64,000 nt of DNA from Plasmodium brasilianum (lineage: Eukaryota > Apicomplexa > Aconoidasida > Haemosporida > Plasmodiidae): positions 25,388 through 89,387 of the forward strand of contig NW_027122940.1 of the NCBI RefSeq assembly GCF_023973825.1, read 5' to 3'. Numbering within the stretch: the first letter of the stretch is position 1; every line of letters starts with the position of its first letter. Of the stretch, positions 26,664 through 38,504 are shown in pieces. A program made the translations under genes and the position numbers. Below the pieces are notes generated by a model. It saw only the letters and a program-made list of their open reading frames with translations, was not told where the DNA came from and made no database searches.

Positions 26664-27050
26664 AATTAAAAATGTTAAATAAACTTATATTTGTTTTTTT
26701 ATTACTTTTAAAGGAGATTAATAATAAAAATAGTTTAATCATTCTACTACAATAAACTATATATACTCAATATTTATGGATATATTCAAATTACTTCATA
26801 TTAATAAATATTAGTCTTTTAAAAATTATATTAAAATAAAATTTCAATATATTTTCAAAGTTATTTTTTTTGATTTTATTGTAAAGAAGTTAATAGCTAC
26901 ATTTTTTTTTACGTGATTTTTTAGAAAAAAAAACGAAAAAGAAAAATTAAATAAATAATTATAGTATCCCTTATTAAAAGATTGCTATAATATCGTTAAT
27001 TTTTTTATTAATATATAACAATATTAAATATCCATATTATAAAAGAAAAA

Positions 27051-28028
27051 ATGAAACTAATGATTTTAGTTATAATTGCAGAGTTTATCCTTTTAACATG
27101 GAGAAGCAGCTTCATTAGTATTAAGGTATTGTAATATTATTTAAGTATATTTGAATTTTTCATTATCTTCTTGTTTTATATTAATTAAAAATGTTTTTTG
27201 GAAAGGTATTTTCTACTCATTATATAACAAATATATAATATTGTTTTTTTTTAGTTTCCTATTAGCAAATATTTAAATGAAAACTGCAATGTTGTTAGAA
27301 AATTAAATATAAGAACTTATCGATTACTACGAAAACACAAGAAGGATACGCATTCAAGTACTGTGGAAATACAAGAAGAGATACCATATAATATAGAGAA
27401 CAAAAATAAGCATATACGCAGTAATGAAGAAGAAGATACATCAAGAAATAAAAAATCATATAGAAGTTCATTAAATAATGGCGGAAGTCATATACAGGAT
27501 AAGAAAAATAAATCCTGTATATTTGAAACGAAAAATTATTCTCATTTAGAAAAAAAAATATTCAAAGAACTTGATTATGAGAATTTTCTTAAATATAACA
27601 GGATAATTAGTAATAAATTCTACAAAAAAATAATGTTTAAAAAATATAGACTAAGACTTTCCTTACCTTTATTATTGTTTTTGTTTTTATCAATATCACT
27701 AATATTAGATTTATTCGTGGGTTATGGTATCATGTATATTTTGCGTTATTTATTGAATACATATGGAAATTCTGCATGGAATACGTTAGGGAAAAAATTT
27801 GGTGATCTTATAGGAAAAACATGGGGGGATTATTTAAAGCCATTTTTTACGGCTCCACAATGGGCTAAAGAAAATGTTAAAGGAAAAGTGTATGCATCAA
27901 CTGGTTTAATAGGTCTTATAACATATTTTTTACCCTTCATCATATTAGGTGTCACAGTTATATCAGGAATTATTTATTATAACAGAAAAGTTAAAAAATA
28001 TGAAAAAATTAAGTTAAGAAAAAGATAA
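27051..28028 (+). CDS. fam-l: fam-l protein
   Basis: Two-exon fam-l gene, about 282 residues. Exon 1 (27051-27125, 25 codons) begins MKLMILVIIAEFILLTW, a signal that lacks the MEQKIK opening of its relatives. Intron 27126-27254 (GTATTG...TTTTAG) is phase 0. Exon 2 (27255-28028) has NIRTYRLLRKHKKD, with R-L-L-R-K at the export-motif position. Then come the fam-l block SCIFETKNYSHLEKKIFKEL, membrane helix 1 (LRLSLPLLLFLFLSISLIL) and a loop of about 70 residues with Gly/Trp/Lys that shares little with the loops of the genes at 18 and 37 kb. Helix 2 (ITYFLPFIILGVTVISGIIY) and the tail RKVKKYEKIKLRKR finish the protein. No fam-m partner is seen within the 9 kb downstream, unlike the other two fam-l genes. 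Confidence 0.92.
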
Positions 28029-30321
28029 ATTGAATAGTAAAAAAATATGACATTTTTGGAAATAATTCTTTAATAAAAAGTAATATCTTTAGTAATTTTC
28101 TAATAAAAATACAAATAATTTCTTATATATTATAAATATATAGAAGCCTTCGAATATTGCTTAATATACAAGAGTAAAAAATATATTCTTGGTTTTTTAA
28201 TATATTTAAATGTTTTCATATTTTTCAATTCGTAATATAAAGTGTTATTCCAGCTTAAATATATAAGTGATAATATATAAATATTTCTTATATACAAATA
28301 TTTTTGTAAAACAAATATTGTTTTGCATTTAAATTAATATATAATGGCACAAATATTATATTTTTTCTGAGGTTCTGTGATAATTAATATTTTATCTTAA
28401 AAGAACTTCTCTCTATTTTACGTATTGTTCTAGTCTAAAATAGTTATTTGTTCTAGTTATTAAGAATATTTATTATTAGTTCAAATTATAAACAAATGTG
28501 TTTTGTTTTATATTAAATGAAAAAATGTAAACATACTTAGTTGCATGAATATGTATATATATATTTTCGTTACTAAATACATAATGTAATATTCATTCTA
28601 TAAAATATGTTTTACGAAATATATGCCATAAGATATAATTATCATAAAAATTATTTTAATTTAATTTTAGTGCTTTATACATGATATAATCTTGATGACG
28701 CAAATATATAATAAAAAAATATACTTATTTAATGTTCATTATTTATATTTGTTAACCACTTAATAGATTGTGTAATTTTACCATTAGAATGAAGATTTAT
28801 ATTTATTTTTTATTAAATTTAATGTTGGAGCTAATAAAAGTTTGTCATAACGAATTAAATATATAATGTATTGAAAATTTATAAATAAATAAAATATATA
28901 TACTTTTTTATTTTGTACATTATTAAAATATTATATAATTGAATTAAATATATACATATATTAATAAGAAGTATGTATAAATCCTTTTTTTTTTTATATT
29001 GTAAAAGGTAGAATATGTTTATATATATATGTAAAAAGCCATAGAGTCCTTAATAATATTGAAAAAATATATATTGTTCTTTATTAATATAATAATGAAT
29101 ATGTATTTTTTTTTTCATATATTTCCTATAAGACATGTATACAAATATATTAAATAAAAAGCTAAAATTTTTTTAGAGATTTATATGAATAAACATAATT
29201 TATATTGACAATTAAATATTTATTTATATTTAGAACTTTCCTTTTTTAAATAAGATGTAATTAAAAATAGATCATAGTTTTTTTAATTACATCGTACATA
29301 ACATGGTTCTTTGATTATATAAATTTTAATTCTATTTAAAAATTATTATGTATTTCTTGTATAAGATTTAATTAAGTGTAATGTATTTTATTTTATAATA
29401 AGAATCTTTTGCTTGTAATTTTCATTACTAATTTTAATATATTAAATTTACTTTTTTAGAATTTCTAATGAAAATTATAGTATAATATTAATATATATTT
29501 TAGTTATCTCATTTATAGTCATTTAAACAGATTAATTCAGTTAATGAAATAACTTATGTTAAATTTGTCTCTGAAGAAATATACTAAAGTGATAAGAAAT
29601 TTGAGATTTATATGGACGAACAATCGTGACTGATGAATTTTAAAAGATTACTAGTAATTATTTTAGTATAAAACATTTATATGTATATTTTTTTTTGTTA
29701 ATATTTAGTAACACTCTATGTTGTTAAAATATTTTCTTCAGTATTTATAATATATATATACATGTGAAATTATTATATTACGATAATATATATATATATA
29801 TATATTTTTTTATTTTTTTATTATTTTTTAATAATTTTCAAAAATTATTATGTGAATATGTATATCGAATATAAATTACATATAAACATATATCAGTAAG
29901 TAGTTCCTTATATTTTTGATTTTCCATTTTTATATAATTTTCTTACTTCTCCCTTTTACCTAACTTTTTGGTTTTATTTTGTTTCCAATTAATACTTGAA
30001 AATTAAAATTAAAATAATAATAATTTATTAATTTTAATGGAATTAAATACTGTAAGAATTTAAAAATTAAAAAATATGTAGAATATTCGTTTTACTATTG
30101 TGACCAATTTATTGATATGTGGATATAATGTAGAACTGATACGATAATCGTTGTGATATATAAGGTTATAATTATAAAAATTATTTTATTTTGTATACTT
30201 AGTGTGCAGCAGTTCACTGTAGCCATATGAATTAACGGATTGTGTATTCATAAATTTTAATAAAAATAATTAGTGAAAAATTTTGAATTACACTTATGTT
30301 TATGTAAGCATTAAGAATATA
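28029..30321. other. fam-gene 3' flank and spacer
   Basis: Non-coding. The first 600 bp matches the shared fam 3' flank (TTCTAATAAAAATACAAATA near 28097, AAATTAATATATAATGGC near 28330, TATTAAATGAAAAAATGTAA near 28511). Nothing else was recognised. Confidence 0.5.
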
Positions 30322-30655
30322 ATGGTCATGAACTATACAATTTCTTTTTTTAGGTTACAAATGTCTCTATGTAAACAACTTATTAATCGAGAAAATTACG
30401 CAGAAAAAAGAGAGAATGGAGAGAAAAAATCATATATAACAAAGATATGCAAAAGAGATTCCAAGAAAACAAAAGTAAGAAAAATAAAAAAAGATAAAAT
30501 CATATAAAACGTCATTAATTGCGAAACAAAACATATATATATATAATTGCTAATAATAAAACCTCTTTTTCTGCTTTTTTTTTTTTCTATATTAGAACCA
30601 AAGTAAAACAGAAATTTTTTTAAAAACAAAGATGGATACACACAAAAATGTTTAA
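30322..30655 (+). CDS. Possible small spliced basic protein
   Basis: A frame from ATG 30322 to 30474 ends at a donor (AAA|GTAAGA). A 121-bp intron with a strong polypyrimidine acceptor (TTTTTTTTTTTTCTATATTAG) joins in phase 0 to 30596-30655, ending TAA. The product would be about 70 residues, Lys/Glu/Arg-rich (LINRENYAEKRENGEKKS, KICKRDSKKTK). There is no clear signal peptide, although a TTTTTTTAG at 30344-30353 could instead be the acceptor of an unseen first exon. Intron length matches the other introns in the window. A perfect GTAAGT donor at 30680 after the stop hints at further 3' splicing. It could be a tiny exported protein, the relic of one, or a spliced non-coding RNA. Confidence 0.3.
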
Positions 30656-33600
30656 TAAATAAGAGACAGATTAAAAAGGTAAGTACAGTTATATAAAAGG
30701 TTTTTCTAAATTATTTCTTCATTCCTTTGTTAAAATAAAAAAAAGAATAACAAAGAATATAAGCGTCTAATTATGTACATAGAAATTGAGGATATAAGAA
30801 CTGAAAACATATTTTTATTAATGAATCTATATATCACACATGTTGCTATAGCGAATATATATATATATATATCATAAAGTGATATGTCAATTTACATATT
30901 TCCTCATTTGTACCTTCCTATGTTTCATAAATACGGCATACATTCATAGGTAGAAAAGTACATTGAATTATTTTCCTGCATAATTACAAAAGTTCATTTA
31001 ATCACTTTTTTTTCTATAGAATTCGCATGACAAAATTAAGATAGAAAAAATAAAGTGTGTTTTATATGGAATGTTTTATATATTCAGCCTTATGATATTT
31101 TTTGTTTAATTTCTTTTTGTGAACATGTTTTGTATATATATATAAGTACATTTTTTATATGTTGACTCCATCTGTAGAATATATTTATAGAGACTCTAAT
31201 ATGTAATTAAACCTTTAAAAAAAATATAACCAATAATACATTTTTCATCGAAAGGTAACATCTGTACATAAGTAAATGGAATGGTTTGAGTACATAATTG
31301 TGTGCATGCTTTTGTGGGTACATAAGATTGAATTATTCATGATTGAATGCATGTTTATGCATATGCCACTTCTGAATATATATATATTTTTCATATACTA
31401 TCATTCTTTGGATGTTTTAGCATGTTTACATTGATAAGTTGTAAACGTATGCATATACATATATATGTACATACAAACATTTGTATGCTGGAAATTTATT
31501 TACATGTTTTTTCTAACATTACTCCTTATGTTTTAATGTTGCACATAGACTCATGTAAATGTTCATGTATAGAAGACAAAAAGAGACGAACGATATAACT
31601 CTGATATATGACGAGATAATATCACCAAAGTATGAAGTTCATTGAAAAAAATATTTCGCTTAAGGTTGTTAAAAAAAAGAACAAAAAATATAAATTATAA
31701 GGCAACTAAATATGTTGCTAATTAAATTTATTAGTTGTATAGATAATCCATTTAACAGTAGCTCCATTTTATATTATGTCACATTTGTAAATATACATGT
31801 GATTACTTTTATTAAAGGTGCTTATGAAGGTTTTTAATTAGCATAATTGTTATAAGAATTAAGAAAGAGCGAATTAGAAAGTAAAAATTGGAAAAGTATA
31901 AAATGGAAAGTTAAATATTATTAGTTCGTTAGAGTTCTATGAAAACAATTTACATATACAGAAATGCGTAGGGTGGTCTTACGAGTGGATGCACATCTCT
32001 ATAATATATATCGTATATAAACAAGTTGTAAGTATGTATACACAAGGAATAATAAAAATTATGAACAAAAAAGTTATTTATTTATAAATGAATATAATGA
32101 ATTTATTCATTTGGAACCAGAAAAAAAAAAACTAAAATATAATTATTATTATTACTTTTTTTTTGTAAACATTACATTGGATTAAACACGTAAACTTATT
32201 GGTAATAAGAAAAAATTAAGTATGCATTGAAAAAAATAAATTAATTAGAATAAATATATGTCAGAAAACTCTTGAGTAGAATGAAATACAAGCACATAAA
32301 AATTATAATAGTTCTCGTTTTAGAGAATATTTTATTATATATGCTTGTGTAAACATAATAGAATTTATAGGAGCACTGTTGTAGAAATACTACTAAATAA
32401 AGCAATAGGAAAATAAGAATTTTATGGAATATATCTATAATCCGTATTAATCAATTTTTAAATAAAATAATGAAATTAAAGAAGTCATATGTTGCATTAT
32501 TTTTACAACATTAATAACATATCTAATTAGAAGAAACAAAAATTATTAATTTAAAATTAATATTTATGAGAAATTTTTATTACAAGTAACATTAAATATA
32601 CAATATAGCAATAAGAATTAAGGGGTTAATATTAATATCTATATCTATATATTTAATAATGCCATTATTTTATATTGTATACATTTACTAAGGAACGAAT
32701 TAAATATTTCAAGAAAAAATGTAAATAAGTTATTGATAATTCTTTCATTTTGATGAATTTGCATATTTATATTGTGGTGCATATATTTAATTCATATAAC
32801 ATGAATATAATAATTTTAGAAAAAACTAATGCCCCTAAAAAATATCAACTATATTTTGTACTTGAACATTTAGGAAATAATTATTAAAAAGAAACTCATA
32901 AGATTATATAATTATTATCATTGCATATTATTTACAATAGGTAGAATTAATTATTAAGTTTCTCTGTTATGCTTTTTTATATAAGCACAAATTTATAAAT
33001 TTTGAAAAAGTGTTATGCAGATGAAAGAATCATTTAAACTTCTTGAACCAAGAATCTTATTAATTATGTTTATATCTAAATATGTAAATTTATATAGTGC
33101 ATATACATACGAAAATATAAAATAAAATAATAATAATAATAACCTTATTTTTCTGTAATACTCCAGAGCAATGTGTATTATGTAGAATATGGAAAATTTA
33201 AGTATATATTGTATTTATTTTTAATTATTTATTTTTTAGAAGGGTAGTTTACTTACATAAATTAGTATCAGTTTATTATTATATAATTAGAATAATATAT
33301 ATATCATATTACATTTTTTTAATTATCTACGTTTATTGTATTAAATAAACAATGTGGAAAACAATTTTTTTTGCTTTTATATGTATAATTCATTAACAAT
33401 GTAATTTATTTTATTTGAATAGGTTACATAGTTGTTGTAGTTTAATGTTTTAATTTATGAAATATTTATTTATATACCAATATAAGATATATACGTTATT
33501 ATTTTCTTCATAAAAATGTCAAAGAAAAATGAATTCATTAAAGGTTTTTTTAAATTTTATTATATGTTATATTATGCATTATTTTTTAGTATTTCTTAAT

Positions 33601-34844
33601 TATATTATTCTGTGCTGTAAATTATTTTATTTAAAATGAAATGGTTATTGTAATTCTTTTTCTTAATATTAATAATTACTAAAAATGTTTCCTTATTACA
33701 TATATTATCCAATAGTTATTATTTTTTTTAATATTATTATTTCCCTATATATTATAAATTAATAACATTTCTAACAAAAAAAAAAAAATATAAATTAATT
33801 CATAAATTTAATAAATTTGATTTTAGTCATAATAAATAAAATACTTTTTTAATCATATGTAAATTATAGTATTCCATTTATTATAATATCATATAATTAT
33901 ATAAAAGCGTAATATTGCATAGAGCTCTTTAATAGAATTAAATTTTTTATTTGAATTAAATCATAGAATATAATTTTAAACTTATTCTAGTACAAATTAT
34001 TTTCATGTCGAATATATATGGCACACATTAGATTATAATTTATGCCATAAAAAAAAAGTCTGTTTTTATTTTTTTTTCGATCCTTCAAACAATATTGTAT
34101 ACTATACAATAACTTGCGTTTTTTAGATGCAAAATAACGTTTAAAAAGTATAAAAGTTAGAACTAAATAAGCATATTATTACGAAGTTAAGTAATAAAAT
34201 AATTGTTTTTCTAATGTATGCTAATATTATTAATCTCAAAAAATATGTAATTTTTTTATTCTAATTATAAAATAAAACTTTTGTTTACCAGAAAATCAAT
34301 TTTTTTTTCTTGAAAAGTATTAATAACAAAAATTTAGAACTGTTCTCTTAGTCTATTAAAATATGTATATTTTTTAATCATTCAATAATAAAATTAGTTT
34401 TCCCGAATATCATTTCTATTTTGCTTCTTTTATAAATAAATTTAATTGAAATATTAACAAAAATATTTTTAAAAAAATAATTTAGCTTTTTTATAACTTG
34501 CACATTACTTATGGAATTTAATAATTATTCAAAAATTAAAATAAAATAGATACAGAAATTACTTTACGCTTATATCCCTGAATTGTTAATATACTGTAGC
34601 ATTTTTATCTAAATGGATCTATTATAAAATTAATTAAATACAGCTTTAATGGAAAAAATAAATATTTTATATTTGTATAATCACATGAATTTATCCTTTT
34701 TAATTCTTTATGTCCATATTTAATTACTGTAGAATAACAAGTTAGCATAATATTTGTTCTATATTTTTGGTTCTGCATGTTATATATACATATATATATA
34801 TATTTATAAAAAAAATTTTATTACGCGTAAGGAAATTTATCGCC
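30656..34844. other. Spacer with a less AT-extreme block
   Basis: From about 30.9 to 32.4 kb the base composition is less extreme, with fewer poly-A/T runs than the flanks. The frame at 31347-31598 (83 codons, rich in His/Ile/Tyr/Cys) has no splice or signal context. I cannot assign a gene; a decayed gene or a non-coding transcript are options. The rest is ordinary AT-rich DNA. Confidence 0.4.
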
Positions 34845-34857
34845 TTATAAATAATAA

Positions 34858-35513
34858 AAATGTTTTTATTTCATTTTAATGCACCTTTTATATCACTTTA
34901 GATAATTAGAACTGTGAAGATGAAATATTATACAAAAAAAATGTTATTTTATTTTCAGAAAATAAGAAGCGACGAAATAGTATAAAATTAAATATATGTT
35001 AAATGGTAACGTAGATATTGATTCATGCAATGAAGAGGTAATGTTGAATTAAAAGATGATGCGATGTATTATTGTAAAGATAATGATAATTCTAGATATA
35101 TATCCAAGTAATTATTCATGAAAGGGATATCTGTTGTACTCAAGCCATATATTGTGATACGTTTTAAAAAAAAAAGCTAAAAGAAGTATTTATTCCTATA
35201 AATAAAAACAAAAAATATGGATTCTCTTCGAAGAAAAACAGTTTAAAACTTTCAGAATGTATGAATACAACTTTAGCATTTACTCAGTGGAATTCATTTT
35301 TTATAGTATTTTTATTATATTGTTAGTTCTTATTCGTTTCGGTAATATGTAATATATATTTCGATGAGAAGGAATTACGTGATTATTTAATTTTTAAGAC
35401 GGAGTTACAAAAGTATATTTGTTAGTCACTTCTTTTGTATTTTAATGATCTATGTACTATTAAAATTCTAAAATAAACCCGCTGAAATAGAAAGAGATAA
35501 AATTAAAGCTTAG
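34858..35513 (+). pseudogene. Relic of an exported-protein gene, copy 2
   Basis: The plus strand reads NVELKDDAMYYCKDNDNSRY before a stop, then DEKELRDYLIFKTELQKYIC in another frame. It ends with the membrane-like VSHFFCILMIYVLLKF, an in-frame TAA and the charged tail NKPAEIERDKIKA with TAG at 35511-35513. A signal-like piece (MFLFHFNAPFISL) lies at 34860. The 34955-35050 segment resembles 15130-15230. Multiple stops and frame shifts make this a dead gene. The family is unknown; a C-terminal membrane anchor and charged tail recall the exported-protein class. Confidence 0.45.
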
Positions 35514-35754
35514 TTATATTTGATAGATTTTTTTTCGGAAACATGTTTTTTTTGTATCTAATGAAATTTTTGATTATTATTAATGAAAATATGTTAACAA
35601 AAATAAATTGTTGTATACTTATAATTTCTTACTTATGGAACCTAGATATTGTACAATTATATGCTCATATATAAAAGTAATAATATATATATTAAGTAAT
35701 ATTAACGTTACTCAAGTTTATATATTTTTTTTGGTATTACAATTTATTGTTCTG

Positions 35755-35796
<42 letters not shown>

Positions 35797-37057
35797 CATT
35801 ATTTATTCATTAAAATATGAATTTTAAATTTCTCAATAAACGGGATTGAAATATGTACTTTATATGCAACAAGCATATGTGTAATTGTTTCCCTTGGATT
35901 TATATTATAATATATATTTCATGTTTAAACTATTATATAATATCATAATTAATGTAACTTCGCTTAGATAATGATGTAATTTATATTTTTAACAATTTCT
36001 CTTTTTTTTTTTTAAGGGTTCTATGTTTTAATATATGATTTTATTAATAAATATATGATATATTACTTTTAATTTTAATATATTTAATTTTTATTTAAGA
36101 AAAACTATGTGGTTTTTTGTATTAGAATGTACTTTTTATTTAAATGTAAACATAACAAAACTATTTTAAAAAATAATTCTTATAAAAATTATATGTTTCA
36201 TGAGTTATTTGATGTAAGAATGCATTAATAAATTTCTGGATTTGTTTATTTTTTAATATGAAATAATAATTAAATAATAATAGAATTCTCCTTCAAATAA
36301 GCAATTATTAACATTGCATTATTAATTTCAGAATTTATGAAGCTTTATATTTAAAACAGTAGTTTTATGAAAATTTATCCTTTTACTTTTTATCTTAAAT
36401 AATGACTGGACATAATTCTTTTTTATAAGAATTACTTATTCTTCTATGGTAAAATATATTTGTAAGAAAAAATTATATTCATGTATACATTTAACATAAT
36501 TAAACAAGTATATTAACATATCATCATTCTTATCATGTGAATATAATATATAAAACAGTTGCCCTCTTTTTATTTATTATATTTCTTCTGAATATATATA
36601 TTAGCTCAAACAAACTATATATAAAGAAATCGACAAAATTTAAAACCTTTCATTTATAAAAAATAATATAAAATACAACTAATTAAATATATTACCGTTC
36701 AAAAATAATATTACAAGAATAAAATGTCCGTATTTATTTACTTTATAAATTTGTTATTTTTTACTAGTTTAAGTGATTTATCTATATTTTATAATTAAAA
36801 TATATTGTAGACCATAAAAGAATGCGTATGTTTAAGCAGTAAACAATGCCGATACTACAAATAATAAAAAAAAAAAATTTGTACAAAATATTATTTTCTA
36901 TTTTTATTGTTACTATTTTTTATTATTATGATAATTAATATTGTTTTAGAAATAAACAGATTTTCCAGAATATAATTTTCAAAATTATTTGAATTATTAA
37001 TAGGAAAACATAATTTAAATAAGTGATATTTATTCTAATATGTAGAGTAATGAATTA
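35514..37057. other. AT-rich spacer, nothing recognised
   Basis: No supportable gene. The 70-codon plus frame at 35608-35820 runs into a TA repeat and is taken as chance. Confidence 0.45.
35757..35792. repeat. (TA)n microsatellite
   Basis: An almost pure run of alternating T and A of about 35 bp. Confidence 0.9.
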
Positions 37058-37093
37058 TCTATATTCTCTACATTCTGTATTCTCTATATACTC
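37058..37093 (+). promoter_or_regulatory. Conserved upstream motif of fam gene 4
   Basis: ATCTATATTCTCTACATTCT continuing GTATTCTCTATATACT, 406 bp before the ATG at 37499. It is followed at once by a (TA)n run (37101-37126). Confidence 0.4.
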
Positions 37094-37095
37094 GA

Positions 37096-37100
<5 letters not shown>

Positions 37101-37126
<26 letters not shown>
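37101..37126. repeat. (TA)n microsatellite
   Basis: About 26 bp of alternating T/A just downstream of the conserved fam upstream motif. Confidence 0.85.
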
Positions 37127-37498
37127 TAAGAATGTATATATATATATTTATTTTTTATGAAAATTGATAAAAAATTTATTTAATTACTTCACTATAATAA
37201 ATAAATAATTAATATATTATGAATATCTATTAATGACCTCATTTTGTATTATATTAATTAATGTTACTTTTTTATAAATAACATTAAAATAAAAATTTTA
37301 TAATTTATTTTTGAGCTTATATTTTTTTGTCTCTTTTAAAATGAAAAATTATATATTTGAACTTTTTATTATATTTTTACAAAAAATAACAAAGAATAAT
37401 TAAATAAATAATAATAGTATAATATATTTTAAAAAGAATATTTTATTATTGTTAATTATATACTTGCTAAGGATATCATTGCATTAAATATATATATG

Positions 37499-38504
37499 AT
37501 GGAACAAAAAATAAAGACCTTTTTATTTAAAAAAATATCTACGTTAATCTTTTTATGTTGGATATGTAATATTGATACTTATACGGTTTGATAATATTAT
37601 TTAAGGATATTTTGTATTATTTATATTATTCGTATTTTATTTTTATTAGTACTTCTTTTAGTGTGAGATTATTCATTTGATCAATTGATAAACTTTTTTT
37701 TTATTTTTTTAGAGTATGCATAGCAAATCTTTGGATAATTTAGACAATCATAGTAGAAAATTATATTCAAGAAATTATCGTTCACTGGCAAAATATAAGC
37801 AGGATAAGGATATGTGTATTGTACATTTAATGGAACAAATACCAAATGGAGTGAATGATAAACAAGATATGTCTAATAATGAAAAAGCTTCCTTAGAAAA
37901 AAAGAATTACCCAAATGCAAGTTCACAAAGGAGTTCAAGAGGACTTAAAAAAAATATGAAAAATAATTCTTGTATATTTGAAACCAAAAAATATTCCCAT
38001 TTAGAAAAAAAAATTTTCAAAGAACTTGATTATGTAGATTTTCTTAGAAGCAACAAGACATTAAGTGATCGTATTTATAAAAAGATAATGCTAAAAAAAT
38101 GCAGACTACGATTTGCATTACCTTTATTACTATTCTTGTTGTTATCAATATCCTTCATTTTAGATTATTCTTGTAGTTTTGGGCTTGTAGGAGGATTGTT
38201 TAATGCCATAGTTTATTTTCTGCCTGATAAAGTAAGTAACATTGGGAAATTAGCTAGTAAACAAATTAATAAGGCCTTAAAATCTATATCTGACGCTTTG
38301 AGGTCGTCACCTGTTCATGGGTTGTTCGATAATGTGGTAGTATTACCATCAGGTGCTAAAGCAAACTATTGTGTACAAAGTTTTTTTAATTTTCTAATTT
38401 ATTTCATACCCTTCTTTATATTAGGTGTCATACTAATATTAGGAATTGCTTATTATCACAAAAAAGTTAAAAAATATGAAAAAATTAAGTTCAGAAAAAT
38501 ATAA
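37499..38504 (+). CDS. fam-l: fam-l protein
   Basis: Two-exon fam-l gene, about 292 residues. Exon 1 (37499-37585) begins MEQKIKTFLFKKISTLIFLC, a secretory signal; an adjacent in-frame ATG at 37496 would add one Met. The intron (37586-37712, 127 bp, phase 0) has the unusual donor GTTTGA where most relatives have GTATGA. Exon 2 (37713-38504) has SRNYRSLAKYKQDKD (R-S-L-A-K at the export-motif site), the fam-l block SCIFETKKYSHLEKKIFKEL, helix 1 (LRFALPLLLFLLLSISFIL) and a long variable loop of about 80 residues. Helix 2 (YFIPFFILGVILILGIAYY) and a KKVKKYEKIKFRKI tail end the protein. The intron and N-terminal half are nearly the same as in the gene at 18.2 kb, while exon 1 and the loop differ. 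A fam-m gene follows 3.5 kb downstream on the same strand. Confidence 0.93.

Noticed and set aside
31347..31598. 83-codon plus frame
   Set aside because: Unusual His/Cys-rich content but no splice, signal or family evidence; left as part of a less AT-extreme spacer.
35757..35792. (TA)n runs as possible promoters or origins
   Set aside because: Such runs are frequent in non-coding Plasmodium DNA and occur here without consistent relation to genes.
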